Part shown: positions 53,763 to 61,325 of the stretch, piece after piece
How positions within the stretch are numbered: the first letter of the stretch is position 1
Layout of the letters: the number at the start of each line of letters is the position of its first letter
NCBI RefSeq assembly: GCF_024623455.1
Contig: NZ_JANIPJ010000021.1
Coordinates: 1 to 64,000, forward strand
DNA from: Paenibacillus soyae
GTDB taxonomy: Bacteria; Bacillota; Bacilli; Paenibacillales; Paenibacillaceae
DNA: 64,000 nt
Direction: 5' to 3'
The notes under the pieces: model-generated
Told to the model about the DNA's origin: nothing
The model's database searches: none
Seen by the model: the letters and a program-made list of their open reading frames with translations, nothing else
Position numbers and translations under genes: made by a program

Positions 53763-54296
53763 ATGACACCCAAAGACGACGCTCTTAACCGCAAAGATCA
53801 AATATTGGACGCCGCCGCCTCGTTGTTCGCCGAGAATGGCTATTACAAGACGACGACCGCCGGCGTCGCCGCGTCCGTTGGCGTAACTCAGCCTTATGTG
53901 TTTCATTTCTTCAAGACCAAGGAATCGCTTTATCTCGCCGTGTTGGAGCGTGCGTATCAGCGGATCTTGTACGCTTTCTCTACCGTTGATGCTCCACCAG
54001 AACAATTGAAGGAAACGATGGGCCGCGCGTTTACGGAGCTGATAGGGAGCCATCGCGACGAGATCCTGCTGGTCATGATGGCTTACGCCACGCCGGAGAA
54101 GGAAGTGAGAGCCTACACCCGTAGGGAAATAGCGATAATCCATGAACGGGTAACGGCCCGGTTCCAAGCGGCGGGCATTCCCGACGCTGACGTCGAAGCC
54201 AGCAGCTTTATCGCGGAGGGTCTTCTCATCGCCATGTCCGAGACGCTCGACCTTCCGCATCTCTGTCGCTGGAGAGAGAAGCACGTGGAAGAATAA
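53763..54296 (+). CDS. TetR/AcrR family regulator, second copy
   Basis: A 177-residue TetR repressor. The HTH is at about residues 10-52 with KTTTAGVAASVGVTQPYVFHFFKTKESL. More than half of the N-terminal residues are the same as in the regulator at 296-826, and both stand upstream of a DHA2 exporter. AAGGAGC lies before ATG 53763. It is flanked by AT-rich palindromes that it probably binds. A strong terminator separates it from the exporter, so the exporter must have its own promoter. Confidence 0.9.
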   Translation: MTPKDDALNRKDQILDAAASLFAENGYYKTTTAGVAASVGVTQPYVFHFFKTKESLYLAVLERAYQRILYAFSTVDAPPEQLKETMGRAFTELIGSHRDEILLVMMAYATPEKEVRAYTRREIAIIHERVTARFQAAGIPDADVEASSFIAEGLLIAMSETLDLPHLCRWREKHVEE

Positions 54297-54310
54297 GCTT
54301 CAACACTCAC

Positions 54311-54368
54311 GCGACCTCATTCTCGATTGTAAAAGCAATGTCTGTTTGAATGAGGTCGCCCTCTTTTT
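54311..54368 (+). terminator. Terminator of the second TetR gene
   Basis: GCGACCTCATTC (54311-54322) and GAATGAGGTCGC (54348-54359) pair perfectly, followed by CCTCTTTTT. Confidence 0.85.
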
Positions 54369-54378
54369 GGGCTTCAAT

Positions 54379-54396
54379 TTATTTATTAATAAATAA
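54379..54396. promoter_or_regulatory. TetR operator-like perfect palindrome before the exporter
   Basis: TTATTTATTAATAAATAA is a perfect 18-bp palindrome about 26 bp before ATG 54423. Its half-sites equal those at 53719-53740 but without the AGTC spacer. Confidence 0.7.
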
Positions 54397-54422
54397 TTTA
54401 TCGATTAGGAGTGAGGAAAACC

Positions 54423-55829
54423 ATGTTTACCCCCGATCGCATTAAACTGCTCGTCGTTACCTGCGCCGCCTTGTTCATGGCCATGCTCGACAACCTGGTG
54501 CTCGGCGTCGCGCTCCCGTCCATCCAGGAATCGTTCAATGCCAGCATGTCCGACCTCGAATGGTTCATGAATGCCTACACGCTCGCCTTCTCCGTGCTGC
54601 TTATTCCATTCAGCGTGCTCGGCGAGAGATTCGGCCGCAAGCGCATGTTTTTAGCTGGCGTCGTGCTGTTCACGCTTGGTTCCGCTCTATCGGGCATGAG
54701 CGGCAGCTCGATCGAGCTGATCTTGGCCCGCGCCTTGCAAGGCGTCGGCGGAGCGGCCATCGTGCCGCTAAGCTTGACGCTCGTCAACGGTGCATTCCCC
54801 GTGGATAAGCGGGCCGCGGCGCTCGGTATTTGGTCCGGCATCTCCGGACTCGGCTTGTCGATTGGTCCGCTTGTCGGCGGGTTGATCGTGGAAGGCGCGG
54901 CTTGGCAGCTCATCTTCTGGGTCAACATTCCGGTTGGGGTACTAGCGTTCCTGCTCGGCATGAAGTGGCTGAAGGAGACGCGCGGCGAGAAGAAGCCGAT
55001 CGATCCGCTTGGCATCCTGCTGCTTGGCGCCGGCTTGTTCGGCATCGTCTTCGGTCTCGAACGCGGCAACGAAGACGGCTGGGGCTCCGTCACCGTGCTG
55101 TCCCTGCTCGGAGGGGGGCTGCTGCTCCTCGTGTTCTTCTACCTATGGGAGCAGCGCCGCAAGCAGCCGTTCATCCGCTTCGATCTGTTCAAGAACGCCA
55201 AGTATTCCGGTCTTGTACTGGCCGGTTTCTGGATGAATGCGGGCATCTTCTGCGCGATCTTCCTGCTGACGCTATTCCTGCAGCAAGCTCAGGGCTACTC
55301 CGCTCTTGAGGCGGGCGTCCGCGAAATGGCTTGGACCGGCTGCACGATGATTGCCGCGCCGCTGGCCGGGCTTGCCGTCGGCAAGTTCGGCACCCGCGCC
55401 GTCCTGACGACCGGACTGGCGCTGCAAGGCATCGCGCTGCTCGGCTTCGGCCTGCTCATCGTCACACAAGGCGTCAGCTTCCCGTTCGGCTACATGCTGC
55501 CGTTCATGATGATGGCGGGCACCGGCATGGGCCTCAGCTTCACGCCGATCTCGCACGGCATTCTCTCCTCGGTGCCAGCATCCGCCGAAGGAGAAGCAAG
55601 CGGCATCAGCAACGCGACGCGCGAGCTCGGCGGCGTATTCGGCATCGCGATCGGCGGCCTCGTGTTCCAATCGGGCGGCGCCATCCAGAGCGCTGCCGAC
55701 TTCGGAGATCACGTCGTGCCAGCGCTGTATGCCGGCGCGGCCATGATCGCCGTCGGCCTGCTCAGCGTCATGCTTCTTCGCGGCCGGGCAGCCTCCCGCC
55801 AGCCGTTATCCGCCCAGGAAGCGACGTAG
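54423..55829 (+). CDS. DHA2-type MFS drug exporter, second copy
   Basis: A 468-residue proton-coupled exporter of the EmrB/QacA family, about 14 helices. TM1 carries MAMLDNLVLGVALPSI with its Asp, the TM2-3 loop FSVLGERFGRKRM matches motif A, and motif C appears as GLSIGPLVGGLIV. ATG 54423 is chosen since TAGGAGTGAGG precedes it; GTG 54411 lies within that site. It forms a module with the TetR gene upstream and is similar in type to the exporter at 1969-3399. Confidence 0.9.
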   Translation: MFTPDRIKLLVVTCAALFMAMLDNLVLGVALPSIQESFNASMSDLEWFMNAYTLAFSVLLIPFSVLGERFGRKRMFLAGVVLFTLGSALSGMSGSSIELILARALQGVGGAAIVPLSLTLVNGAFPVDKRAAALGIWSGISGLGLSIGPLVGGLIVEGAAWQLIFWVNIPVGVLAFLLGMKWLKETRGEKKPIDPLGILLLGAGLFGIVFGLERGNEDGWGSVTVLSLLGGGLLLLVFFYLWEQRRKQPFIRFDLFKNAKYSGLVLAGFWMNAGIFCAIFLLTLFLQQAQGYSALEAGVREMAWTGCTMIAAPLAGLAVGKFGTRAVLTTGLALQGIALLGFGLLIVTQGVSFPFGYMLPFMMMAGTGMGLSFTPISHGILSSVPASAEGEASGISNATRELGGVFGIAIGGLVFQSGGAIQSAADFGDHVVPALYAGAAMIAVGLLSVMLLRGRAASRQPLSAQEAT

Positions 55830-55843
55830 GCCGTACCCTCGCG

Positions 55844-55896
55844 CACCAGTAACGCTCTCTCGTGTCGCTATCGCTCCTTGGGGCGCGACCTGCGCA
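55844..55896. repeat. 51-bp-type repeat, single copy
   Basis: AGTAACGCTCTCTCGTGTCG, then CTATCGCTCCTTGGGGCGCG and ACCTGCGCAC, matches the three tandem units at 57108-57259 at most positions. It lies between the exporter stop and its terminator. Confidence 0.8.
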
Positions 55897-55937
55897 CAAA
55901 AAAAGGCCCTGGAACGATTTCGTTCGAGGGCCTTTTA
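55897..55937 (+). terminator. Terminator of the DHA2 exporter gene
   Basis: AAAAGGCCCTGGAACG and CGTTCGAGGGCCTTTT pair around ATTT. It directly follows the repeat copy at 55844-55896. Confidence 0.75.
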
Positions 55938-56049
55938 CGTCTGAATTTTTGCAAGGAAATCCTCCAGCAAATTCATAAACTATCCCGCAAAATTATAGCC
56001 TCCGTTTCTTGGAAGCAACTCCTCAAAGTCACAAGACGCTATTTCATTA

Positions 56050-56661
56050 CTACTCATGACTCAAACAGTTATCTTGCAGCCATATTCTGGCTTCTTCACC
56101 TACTAGAAGATTTGGTTGTTCTGGCGTCCCAATATTGATGCTTTTTATGAAAGCCTCTTCCAACCCTTGAACTCCAGTTAATTTTGCTCCTTTTAGCAGT
56201 ACTCTTTCAAACGTAGCTAATCGCACATCAGCATTAATTAATATGGCATTGCGGAAATCCGTCTCATCAAAAAGAGCAGCTACTAAATTAGCATCCGATA
56301 AATCCGCTTTTACAAACAACGTCCCAATACACTCACTATCAGCTAATCTAGCGGCTTTAATATTGGCATATGAGAAGTCCGCATACGAGACATTAGATTT
56401 ACAAAAGTCTGCCCCTTCTAAATTTGTAGATATAAAAGTTGATGAACTTAGTAAAGATGAGGAGAAATCTTTGTGATTTAAGTTCATGCCGTCAAAGGCA
56501 CAAGCTGTAATATAGGCTTGGTCTAATGGGTACTGTGACAAATCCACATTTCGCAGATCAATTTCGTCTATCCCCAGTTTATCGCCTTGTTCTCCAATAG
56601 TGTCTATCCAAAGACGGTGCGACTCTAATCGATCCATAATTTCTTTGATATCAGTTGTCAT
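56050..56661 (-). CDS. Pentapeptide-repeat protein, possible immunity protein
   Basis: A 203-residue protein with a central right-handed beta-helix of pentapeptide repeats of A(D/N)LXX type, for example NLEGADFCKSNVSYADFSYA (about 80-99) and KADLSDANLVAALFDETDF. N- and C-terminal caps are present. It has no signal or membrane segment. It starts 15 bp after the toxin-tail ORF stop, on the same strand. Pentapeptide-repeat proteins commonly protect against nucleic-acid-targeting toxins, and the position suggests immunity to the neighbour. Confidence 0.8.
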   Translation of the reverse strand: MTTDIKEIMDRLESHRLWIDTIGEQGDKLGIDEIDLRNVDLSQYPLDQAYITACAFDGMNLNHKDFSSSLLSSSTFISTNLEGADFCKSNVSYADFSYANIKAARLADSECIGTLFVKADLSDANLVAALFDETDFRNAILINADVRLATFERVLLKGAKLTGVQGLEEAFIKSINIGTPEQPNLLVGEEARIWLQDNCLSHE

Positions 56662-56676
56662 ACGTAACGTAACCCC

Positions 56677-57012
56677 CTATGGATACCAAATAACCCTACT
56701 TGATATTCCCGCCTTTTCTATTGCCTCTTTTAACTGCTCAACATGTTCAGGAATCATGTCTCTTTTATCTACAATTACATTATAATTTTTATCCAATTCT
56801 TTATTAATGGCCCTCATCCCGTTTTCTACTGTAAATGCCCCTTTTTTGGGTGATGTATGACCATTTGGGTAAGATACGAAGCTTTTAACGTCCCATTTAA
56901 CGCCACTTGTAGTATCAATAAATTCTGCTCCTCCGTCGCCTTGCGGGTCGCGCACAATCTTCCCAAGTTTACCCTGTTGCTCCAGATCCAGTCCAATCTC
57001 TCGTTCTTTCAA
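56677..57012 (-). CDS. Orphan polymorphic-toxin C-terminal domain (CdiA-CT tRNase-like)
   Basis: A 111-residue toxin-type domain. The sequence GAEFIDTTSGVKWDVKSF, then GAFTVENGMRAINKEL and YNVIVDKRDM, resembles the CdiA C-terminal tRNase/PD-(D/E)XK-like toxin fold, with the acidic and WDVKSF residues as likely metal and catalytic positions. TTG 57012 is the only start, with a weak AGGG site. The frame stays open upstream to 57066 (reading NPSHGGKIRDQGLKEREIGL, typical of the toxin linker) and is closed there by TAA. The delivery part is therefore missing. It is followed by the pentapeptide-repeat gene and flanked on both sides by 51-bp repeats. Activity without a carrier is uncertain. Confidence 0.6.
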   Translation of the reverse strand: MKEREIGLDLEQQGKLGKIVRDPQGDGGAEFIDTTSGVKWDVKSFVSYPNGHTSPKKGAFTVENGMRAINKELDKNYNVIVDKRDMIPEHVEQLKEAIEKAGISSRVIWYP

Positions 57013-57107
57013 ACCTTGATCCCTAATTTTACCTCCATGAGAAGGGTTGCCTGCTAAATCATCCAGTTACGACTAACTTTCGACATCGCTGATAGGAGCA
57101 GGGGATT

Positions 57108-57259
57108 GTAGCGCTCTCTCGTGTCGCTACCGCTCCTCGAGGCGTGACCCGCGCACTTGTAACGCTCTTTCATGTCGCTATCGCTCCTCAAGGCACGATC
57201 AGCGCGCCAGTAACGCTCTCTCATGTCGCTATCGCTCCTCCAGACGCAAACCGCGTACA
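57108..57259. repeat. Three tandem 51-bp repeats
   Basis: Units start at 57108, 57159 and 57210, each about 51 bp, sharing GTAACGCTCTCTCATGTCGC, then TATCGCTCCTC and a variable GC-rich end. On the minus strand each unit reads as a 17-residue repeat of the type RSDSDMRERY. A fourth, single copy lies at 55844-55896. The frame of the toxin tail ends about 40 bp before the array. Confidence 0.85.
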
Positions 57260-57300
57260 AAAAAAGAACCTCGAACGATTACCCGTTCGAGGTCCTTTCC
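57259..57300 (-). terminator. Terminator of the sugar ABC operon
   Basis: On the minus strand GGACCTCGAACGG and CGTTCGAGGTTC pair around GTAAT, followed by TTTTTTT. Its stem resembles the one at 55897-55937, next to another repeat copy. Confidence 0.75.
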
Positions 57301-57308
57301 TTCCAAAA

Positions 57309-58484
57309 CTAGCCTCTCTTCTTACGCGTCATCACGTCGAAGATAACCGCTGCGGCCAGAACGCCGCCGCGAATCATGTACTGATAGGAGACGCCTACGC
57401 CCAGCAGGTTCATACCGCTGGAGAGCGACGCCATAACGATCGCGCCGATAATCGCGCCCGTTACTTTGCCGACGCCGCCCGCGGAGGATACGCCGCCGAC
57501 ATAAGCCGCCGCGATCGCGTCAAGCTCGAACAGCGTTCCCGCCGTTGTCGAAGCCGATTGCATGCGCGCTGTGAACAGAATGCCGGACAGAGCGGACAGC
57601 ATACCCATCGATCCGAAGACGATGTACGTAATTTTCTTAACGTTAATACCTGTGAGATGCGCCGCTTCCGGGTTGCTGCCCACAGCATAGATGTGGCGGC
57701 CGAGAACCGTCTTCGTCGTCAGGAAGTGATACAGCGCAACCACGCCGAGCATGATGATAACCGTCCAAGAGAAGCCGTTGTAGCCGGCAAGAATCCAAGT
57801 AATATAAGCAATGATAGCAGAGATGAAGATCAGCTTAACGATGAACAAGCCTGTCGACATGACGTCGAATTGGTATTTCTTCTTGTTAGCGCGCTGGGTG
57901 ATCTCGCTGTAAATGTAGAACACGATGCAGAGCAAACCAAGAATTAGGGATAACACGTGCAGACCGGCCACTTCACCAAGCGAAGGGATGAAGCCGTTAC
58001 CGATCGCATTGAAGAAATCGTCATTGACGTTGATCGTTCCCGTTTTCTCCGTTACTTGAAGCAGCGCCCCCCGGAAAATAAGCATCAAAGCCAAGGATGC
58101 GACGAAGGACGGAATGCCGATCTTCGCTACAAGCGCGCCGTTGAGCAGGCCGGCAAGAACGCCAAGCACCAGGATAACCGGAATCGTAATATACACCGGT
58201 ACGCCCATCTGGGTCATCAATATCGCGGCGATCGCGCCCATGAAGCCGGCGGCGAAGCCGACGGACAAGTCGATCTCGCGAATGACGATAACCAGCGTCA
58301 TGCCGACGGCCAATACCGCGATATAGCCCGTAGCGTCGAGCAGGTTACTAATATTACGCGAGGACATGAACAATCCGTCCGTCATAATGGTGAAGGTAAG
58401 CATAATGACAAACAGGGCAATATACATGCCGTAGTCGCGGATATTCACTTTGACAAGCGACTTCGCTTCGTTAAAAAGGTTCAT
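57309..58484 (-). CDS. mmsB: Monosaccharide ABC transporter permease (MmsB/GguB type)
   Basis: A 391-residue permease of the ribose/xylose/multiple-sugar family (CUT2), about ten helices. Characteristic stretches are GMTLVIVIREIDLSVGF, GIPSFVASLALMLIFRG and the GRHIYAVGSNPEAAHLTGIN loop that contacts the ATPase. It is the third gene of the ChvE-MmsA-MmsB operon, 11 bp after mmsA. It should move a hexose or pentose inwards. Confidence 0.92.
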   Translation of the reverse strand: MNLFNEAKSLVKVNIRDYGMYIALFVIMLTFTIMTDGLFMSSRNISNLLDATGYIAVLAVGMTLVIVIREIDLSVGFAAGFMGAIAAILMTQMGVPVYITIPVILVLGVLAGLLNGALVAKIGIPSFVASLALMLIFRGALLQVTEKTGTINVNDDFFNAIGNGFIPSLGEVAGLHVLSLILGLLCIVFYIYSEITQRANKKKYQFDVMSTGLFIVKLIFISAIIAYITWILAGYNGFSWTVIIMLGVVALYHFLTTKTVLGRHIYAVGSNPEAAHLTGINVKKITYIVFGSMGMLSALSGILFTARMQSASTTAGTLFELDAIAAAYVGGVSSAGGVGKVTGAIIGAIVMASLSSGMNLLGVGVSYQYMIRGGVLAAAVIFDVMTRKKRG

Positions 58485-58495
58485 CGGTCTTCCTC

Positions 58496-60016
58496 CTATT
58501 GCGTTGCAAGCTGCATAATGTTTTCTTGGGTGGCCTCTTCGATCGGCAACTCGCCTTTCATCGCGCCTTCGGCCATAACGTACACGCGATCGCTCATGCC
58601 AAGCACTTCCCCGAGCTCGGAAGAGATCATGATGATGCTCATGCCTTCGCTGATCAGCTGGTTCATGATCGTATAGATCTCGAACTTGGCGCCTACGTCG
58701 ATACCGCGCGTCGGCTCATCCAGAATGAGCAGCTTCGGCCCGACGAACAGCCATTTGCCGATGGATACCTTCTGCTGGTTGCCGCCGCTCAGCTTGCCGA
58801 CGATTTGTTCCACGGAAGGAGCTTTGACGTGCATCGAGGTCTTATATTCGTTCGCGATCTTTACTTCTTCGTTATCGTTGATAACGCCGTTTTTCGAGAT
58901 CCCTTTTAAGTTAGCGGCAACAACGTTGCTCTTAATATCTTGGGCCAGGAACAGTCCGTCGCCCTTGCGATCCTCGGTCACGTAAGCGATACCCGCCTTA
59001 ATGGCGTCGCTCGTATGATGGAATTTCGCGGGCATGCCGTCCACGAATAAGTCGCCCTGCAGTTTATAGGACTTCGGATTGCCGAAGATGCTGAGCGCGA
59101 GCTCCGTGCGTCCCGAGCCCATTAAGCCGGCTATGCCGACGATTTCGCCTTGTTTAACGTGAAAATCTACATTTTTGACAACATGGCGGCCTAGCTGCGC
59201 GTCATAAGCGGACCAGTTGTTCAGCTCTAAAATTTTGTCGCCGAATTTCTTGTTCGGTCTCTTCGGATAGATGTCGTCGATTTCGCGACCGACCATGTTC
59301 TTAATAATCGAGTTTTCCGTAATTTCGCCCTTCGAACCGTCGAGCGTACAGATGGTGCGCCCATCCCGGATGACCGTCGCCCGGTCCGCGATGGAGATGA
59401 CTTCTTTCAGCTTGTGGGAAATCATGATGCAGGTAATGCCTTGCTTCTTCAGCTCTCGCAGCAGCTCGAGCAGATTTTCGCTGTCGTTTTCGTTCAGCGC
59501 CGCCGTCGGCTCATCCAGAATGAGCAGCTTGACGTTCTTGCTGAGCGCCTTCGCGATTTCGACCAATTGCTGTTTGCCGACGCCGAGGTCCTTGATAAGC
59601 ACTTCCGGATTGACGTCGAGTCCTACCTTCTCCAGCATTTGCTTCGCCTGAACGATCGTTTGATTCCAATCGATCACGCCGCCGCGTTTCACTTCGTTGC
59701 CGGCGTAAATATTCTCGTATACGGTCAAATCCGGGAACAACGCCAGCTCTTGATAAATAATGGCGATGCCCGCCTTCACGCTGTCGCTGATCCGGCCGAA
59801 TTGCTGCACGCCGCCCTCGAATACGATGTCGCCTATATACGTGCCATGAGGATAGACGCCGCTCAGCACCTTCATCAGCGTGGATTTGCCGGCGCCGTTC
59901 TCGCCGATCAGGCAATGAATTTCGCCTTTCTCCACCTTGAAGCTGACATCAGTGAGCGCTTTGACTCCCGTAAATTCCTTGGAGATATTCTTCATCTCCA
60001 GTATATATTCGCTCAT
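58496..60016 (-). CDS. mmsA: Monosaccharide ABC transporter ATPase (MmsA/GguA type)
   Basis: A 506-residue protein with two fused ABC domains, standard for CUT2 sugar importers. Domain 1 has GENGAGKSTLMKVLSGVYPHG (Walker A) with LILDEPTAAL. Domain 2 has GLMGSGRTELALSIFG, the signature LSGGNQQKVSIGKWL and LILDEPTRGIDVG. It powers uptake with MmsB and the ChvE-like binding protein. It follows the binding-protein gene after a 90-bp gap holding a perfect palindrome. Confidence 0.94.
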   Translation of the reverse strand: MSEYILEMKNISKEFTGVKALTDVSFKVEKGEIHCLIGENGAGKSTLMKVLSGVYPHGTYIGDIVFEGGVQQFGRISDSVKAGIAIIYQELALFPDLTVYENIYAGNEVKRGGVIDWNQTIVQAKQMLEKVGLDVNPEVLIKDLGVGKQQLVEIAKALSKNVKLLILDEPTAALNENDSENLLELLRELKKQGITCIMISHKLKEVISIADRATVIRDGRTICTLDGSKGEITENSIIKNMVGREIDDIYPKRPNKKFGDKILELNNWSAYDAQLGRHVVKNVDFHVKQGEIVGIAGLMGSGRTELALSIFGNPKSYKLQGDLFVDGMPAKFHHTSDAIKAGIAYVTEDRKGDGLFLAQDIKSNVVAANLKGISKNGVINDNEEVKIANEYKTSMHVKAPSVEQIVGKLSGGNQQKVSIGKWLFVGPKLLILDEPTRGIDVGAKFEIYTIMNQLISEGMSIIMISSELGEVLGMSDRVYVMAEGAMKGELPIEEATQENIMQLATQ

Positions 60017-60053
60017 CGTTTTGCCCCCTTAACCAAACAACGGTTACAATTGC

Positions 60054-60085
60054 GGAATCGTGATGGAGATCTCCATCACGATTCC
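60054..60085. repeat. Perfect 32-bp palindrome between binding-protein and ATPase genes
   Basis: GGAATCGTGATGGAGA is followed at once by its reverse complement. No U tract follows on the transcribed strand, so it is more likely an mRNA-stabilising or partial read-through hairpin that keeps the binding protein in excess. Confidence 0.75.
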
Positions 60086-60106
60086 GACCGTCTTATGCTG
60101 CCCGCA

Positions 60107-61213
60107 TTATTGCAGGCCTGTGAAGTCTTCCGCTTTGTAGTAAGCCGAGTCTACAAGCTCTGCTTTCACGTTTTCTTTGTTAACTACGATAACGTCTGTT
60201 TGCTTAGCCGGTACTTCTTTGTTGCCGTTGTCGTACGAGCCAGTTGTTTCAGGAGTTTTGCCGTCCAGGATCGCTACAGCCATACCCATTGCGTCTGTTA
60301 CAAGCGTACGAACGTCTTTGAATACCGTCATCGATTGTTTGCCGTCGATGATGTACTGGATGGAAGCTTTCTCAGCGTCTTGACCGGTTACGATGAAGCT
60401 GGATACCGCGCTGTCCGTACCGAATACGTCCGCGATGGAGCGAGCCGTTCCGTCGTTCGGAGCAAGAATCAGAACATCGCCTTTTGCGTCCGCAGCAGCG
60501 GAAGTCAGATGCGTTTGCGCTTTGTTTTTAGCTTCGTTCGGATCCCAGTTTGTAGTTACTTGGCCGATGATTTTGCCCAGCTCTTCGCGGGACAGTTCAG
60601 CTTTGTCTTGCAGAGCAACCGCTTCGCTGGAGTTTGCGATCACGAAAGTGCCGTCAGCGATTTTTGGTTGAAGAACTTTCCAAGCGCCGGAGAAGAACAG
60701 GAACGCGTTGTTGTCGGAAGCTGCGCCCGCGTACAGGTACAGCGGTTGGCCTGGGCCTTTTGCGTTATCAACCAGGTATTGAGCTTGCGCCGCGCCTACT
60801 GCTTCGCTGTCGAAGGTTACGTAATAGTCAACCGCGTCCGTGCCTGTGATCAGACGGTCGTAAGCGATAACCTTGATGCCTTCTTTTGCCGCCGCTTCTA
60901 CTGCAGCTGCAGCAGCCGCGCCGTCTTGAGGACAGATGATAAGAACGTCGATGCCTTTGTTGATCAGCGTTTCTACGTTTTCTTTTTCCTTAGCGGAAGT
61001 GCCTTGGCTGAACAGGATTTCCGTTGTATATTTCGTGCCGGACAGGGCATCCTTAAAGCGTTGCTCGTCCTGTACCCATCTTGGCTCGTCTTTGGTCGGC
61101 AATACGATACCGACGCTTACTTCGCCTCCGCCGTTGCTGCTGCAAGCCGCCATAATGGTGGCGAACATCATCACGACAAGCAGGAGAGAAATCGATTTGA
61201 AGCTCTTTTTCAT
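60107..61213 (-). CDS. chvE: ChvE-type sugar-binding lipoprotein
   Basis: A 368-residue periplasmic-binding-type protein tethered as a lipoprotein (lipobox IMAACSS near residue 25). The core GIVLPTKDEPRWVQDEQRF, NVETLINKGIDVLIICPQDG and YDRLITGTDAVDYYVTFDS mark the ChvE/XylF group that binds monosaccharides. ATG 61213 is preceded by GAGAGGGG. It opens the operon with mmsA and mmsB. The chemoreceptor gene directly upstream may receive the same sugar signal. Confidence 0.93.
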   Translation of the reverse strand: MKKSFKSISLLLVVMMFATIMAACSSNGGGEVSVGIVLPTKDEPRWVQDEQRFKDALSGTKYTTEILFSQGTSAKEKENVETLINKGIDVLIICPQDGAAAAAAVEAAAKEGIKVIAYDRLITGTDAVDYYVTFDSEAVGAAQAQYLVDNAKGPGQPLYLYAGAASDNNAFLFFSGAWKVLQPKIADGTFVIANSSEAVALQDKAELSREELGKIIGQVTTNWDPNEAKNKAQTHLTSAAADAKGDVLILAPNDGTARSIADVFGTDSAVSSFIVTGQDAEKASIQYIIDGKQSMTVFKDVRTLVTDAMGMAVAILDGKTPETTGSYDNGNKEVPAKQTDVIVVNKENVKAELVDSAYYKAEDFTGLQ

Positions 61214-61279
61214 TTTGTATACCCCTCTCAAAATGTATCTGTTGCTTACGTGTCTAAATATAGCACCGAAACCGGACCG

Positions 61280-61293
61280 TGAAAGCGTTATAC
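61280..61293. promoter_or_regulatory. Cre-like site before the sugar ABC operon
   Basis: TGAAAGCGTTATAC matches 10 of 12 defined positions of the cre consensus, 67 bp upstream of the binding-protein gene. This is a candidate CcpA site. Confidence 0.4.
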
Positions 61294-61325
61294 AATAGCA
61301 CTCTTTTATAACTGCCTATACTTTT

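Noticed and set aside
57144-57947. 267-residue ORF over the tandem repeats and the sugar permease
   Set aside because: It runs antisense to mmsB, and its start lies in the 51-bp repeats. No family features are visible, so it is a shadow frame.
59414-61282. 622-residue ORF antisense to the sugar ABC genes
   Set aside because: It is the complement of strongly supported mmsA and chvE coding sequence in GC-biased codons.
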